Shown: in pieces, positions 4,511 through 5,533 of the stretch
Layout: each line of letters begins with the position of its first letter
How positions within the stretch are numbered: position 1 is the first letter of the stretch
DNA from: Verrucomicrobiota bacterium
GTDB lineage: Bacteria > Verrucomicrobiota > Verrucomicrobiia > Chthoniobacterales > UBA10450
Direction of reading: 5' to 3'
Length of the DNA stretch: 5,533 bases
Assembly (NCBI GenBank): GCA_003219115.1
Contig: QHPN01000247.1
Coordinates: 1 to 5,533 of the forward strand
The notes under the pieces: generated by a model
Told to the model about the DNA's origin: nothing
Database searches by the model: none
Seen by the model: the letters and a program-made list of their open reading frames with translations, nothing else
Position numbers and translations under genes: made by a program

Positions 4511-5533
4511 GTTTTCGTTGTCCTTCTTTCGTCCGGCTTTCACGCCCATGCCTACGGCCCGTTAGGTCACGAAATCGTCGGCGCCATTGCTGATCGCAAA
4601 CTCGCTGGCACGCCAACGGCGGAGAAAATCAAAACGCTTCTCGATGGTATTCCGCTGGAGCGCGCTTCGCTGATTGCGGATGACATCAAGAGTTGGGACA
4701 AACGCGGTCCAGATGACGTCCGTGGAATCCATTTGCGCGATTATCCAAAGATCGAACAACAACTCCATGATTTTTGGAATGCGAATCCACCCAGCCCGGA
4801 TGCCAGCGATACCACGCCGTCGCATCATTGGATGCATTACACGGATGTACCGGTACTGAACGCTGAGAAATACAGCGACGGCAAGAGAGGACGCGGCAAT
4901 TGGGATGTAGTCCACACCATTCCTTACTGCATCGGAGTTTTGCGCGGTGAAATTCCCGAGGATAACCCGCGCAAGATCACGAAAACGATTGCGCTCATTC
5001 TGCTGGCGCATTGTGCCGGTGACATTCATCAACCGCTTCACGTCGGTGCCGAGTATTTCAACGAAGAAGGCGAAGCGATCGATCCCGATCGCGGCGCGAC
5101 CGGTTTGGGCGATGAAGGCGGGAACGCTTTGAGTTTGGTGCAAAACCCGGCCGCGGGACGTCCGCGACATTACTATCATTCGTTTCATGGGTATTGGGAT
5201 CTGGATACAGTCCGCAACTTAACGATTGGAACGCCAGATGAAGTTCCGAAGGAGCAGCGCGAGAGTGTTTACGCATCGGCAAAAGAGAAGTTGATCGCCA
5301 ACTTCGTCGCCAATGAGCCCAAGAACTGGCGCACTTCGGGCGATCTAAAAACCTGGACCGAACAATGGGCTAACGAGATTTTGCCAATCGCGCGCGAGGC
5401 TCATACCCGTGTCCAATTCCGGCACGTCCATCGTGAAGAAAAAGACGGCCGCGTCTTCGCCAAAGGCGAAGCTCACGAAATCGGAACCGGATACCTCGAC
5501 TGGTCAACGCAGGTAGTCGGCGACGAATTGCAC
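4478..5533 (+). CDS. S1/P1-type zinc-dependent nuclease, secreted, cut by the right edge
   Basis: This family cleaves single-stranded nucleic acids with a three-zinc centre outside the cytoplasm. The frame is open to the last base. Counting the predicted mature Tyr as residue 1 (base 4553), the side-chain zinc ligands of P1 nuclease have counterparts: His6 in YGPLGHEIVG, Asp44 in IADDIKSW, His95 in HWMHYTDVP, His153/Asp157/His163 in AHCAGDIHQPLHVG, and His212/Asp216 in HGYWD, with GDEGGN before the last pair. About 35 extra residues separate Asp44 from His95 compared with P1. The usual N-terminal Trp, which binds zinc through its backbone, is Tyr here. A signal peptide (VFVVLLSSGFHAHA, cleavage after AHA) precedes it. 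No ATG exists in frame near the start; candidates are GTG 4445, TTG 4478 and TTG 4496. TTG 4478 gives a 25-residue signal peptide beginning MCVIRRLVQ, but no ribosome binding site supports any of them. Only the last few residues seem to be missing at the edge. Confidence 0.85.
   Translation, partial: MCVIRRLVQAPVFVVLLSSGFHAHAYGPLGHEIVGAIADRKLAGTPTAEKIKTLLDGIPLERASLIADDIKSWDKRGPDDVRGIHLRDYPKIEQQLHDFWNANPPSPDASDTTPSHHWMHYTDVPVLNAEKYSDGKRGRGNWDVVHTIPYCIGVLRGEIPEDNPRKITKTIALILLAHCAGDIHQPLHVGAEYFNEEGEAIDPDRGATGLGDEGGNALSLVQNPAAGRPRHYYHSFHGYWDLDTVRNLTIGTPDEVPKEQRESVYASAKEKLIANFVANEPKNWRTSGDLKTWTEQWANEILPIAREAHTRVQFRHVHREEKDGRVFAKGEAHEIGTGYLDWSTQVVGDELH

Noticed and set aside
4562..5188. Minus-strand frame of 208 residues opposite the nuclease
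   Set aside because: The plus strand encodes all conserved nuclease zinc ligands over the same bases, so this is a shadow frame.
1..5533. CRISPR array, tRNA/rRNA, transposase or phage attachment sites
   Set aside because: Reading both strands showed no regularly spaced direct repeats, no cloverleaf-like sequence and no transposase or integrase motifs.

Overview
The window looks like a chromosomal segment of a moderately GC-rich, Gram-negative, free-living bacterium. The gene types and the style of the intergenic repeats suggest a soil Verrucomicrobium (Chthoniobacterales/Spartobacteria-like), but this placement is an inference from recall, not a computed result. All supported genes are on the + strand and most are tightly packed.

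Layout: (1) 1-423 is the C-terminal end of a phospho-sugar mutase (phosphoglucomutase/phosphomannomutase superfamily). (2) 424-616 is a gap holding a 57-bp imperfect palindrome and a short array of an 8-bp tandem repeat. (3) 617-895 encodes a 92-residue protein of unknown function. (4) About 897-2549 is lnt, apolipoprotein N-acyltransferase, with the Glu-Lys-Cys catalytic triad visible. (5) 2550-2658 is a short gap with a 9-bp-stem palindrome of the GTAG-GGCG...CGCC type. (6) 2659-3729 is a DUF1343/NamZ-like exo-beta-N-acetylmuramidase that appears to lack a conserved hexapeptide. (7) 3726-4439 overlaps it by an ATGA junction and encodes a protein with a C-terminal motif like the 3D double-psi beta-barrel domain. 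(8) 4452-4510 is a 20-bp inverted repeat, each arm of which is itself a palindrome. (9) A secreted S1/P1-type zinc-dependent nuclease runs from about 4478 off the right edge, with all side-chain zinc ligands visible. Its signal peptide is partly encoded by the preceding repeat.

Functionally the middle of the window is about the cell envelope. Lnt finishes lipoprotein maturation in the inner membrane, the NamZ-like enzyme would release MurNAc from peptidoglycan fragments, and the coupled 3D-like protein may also act on the wall. The phospho-sugar mutase feeds sugar-phosphate metabolism, and the nuclease would act outside the cytoplasm. No mobile element with a transposase, CRISPR array, RNA gene or defence system is visible. 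The main points of interest are the palindromes filling all three gaps, the repeat-derived start of the nuclease, the hexapeptide loss in the NamZ-like protein, and the unannotated small gene before lnt.
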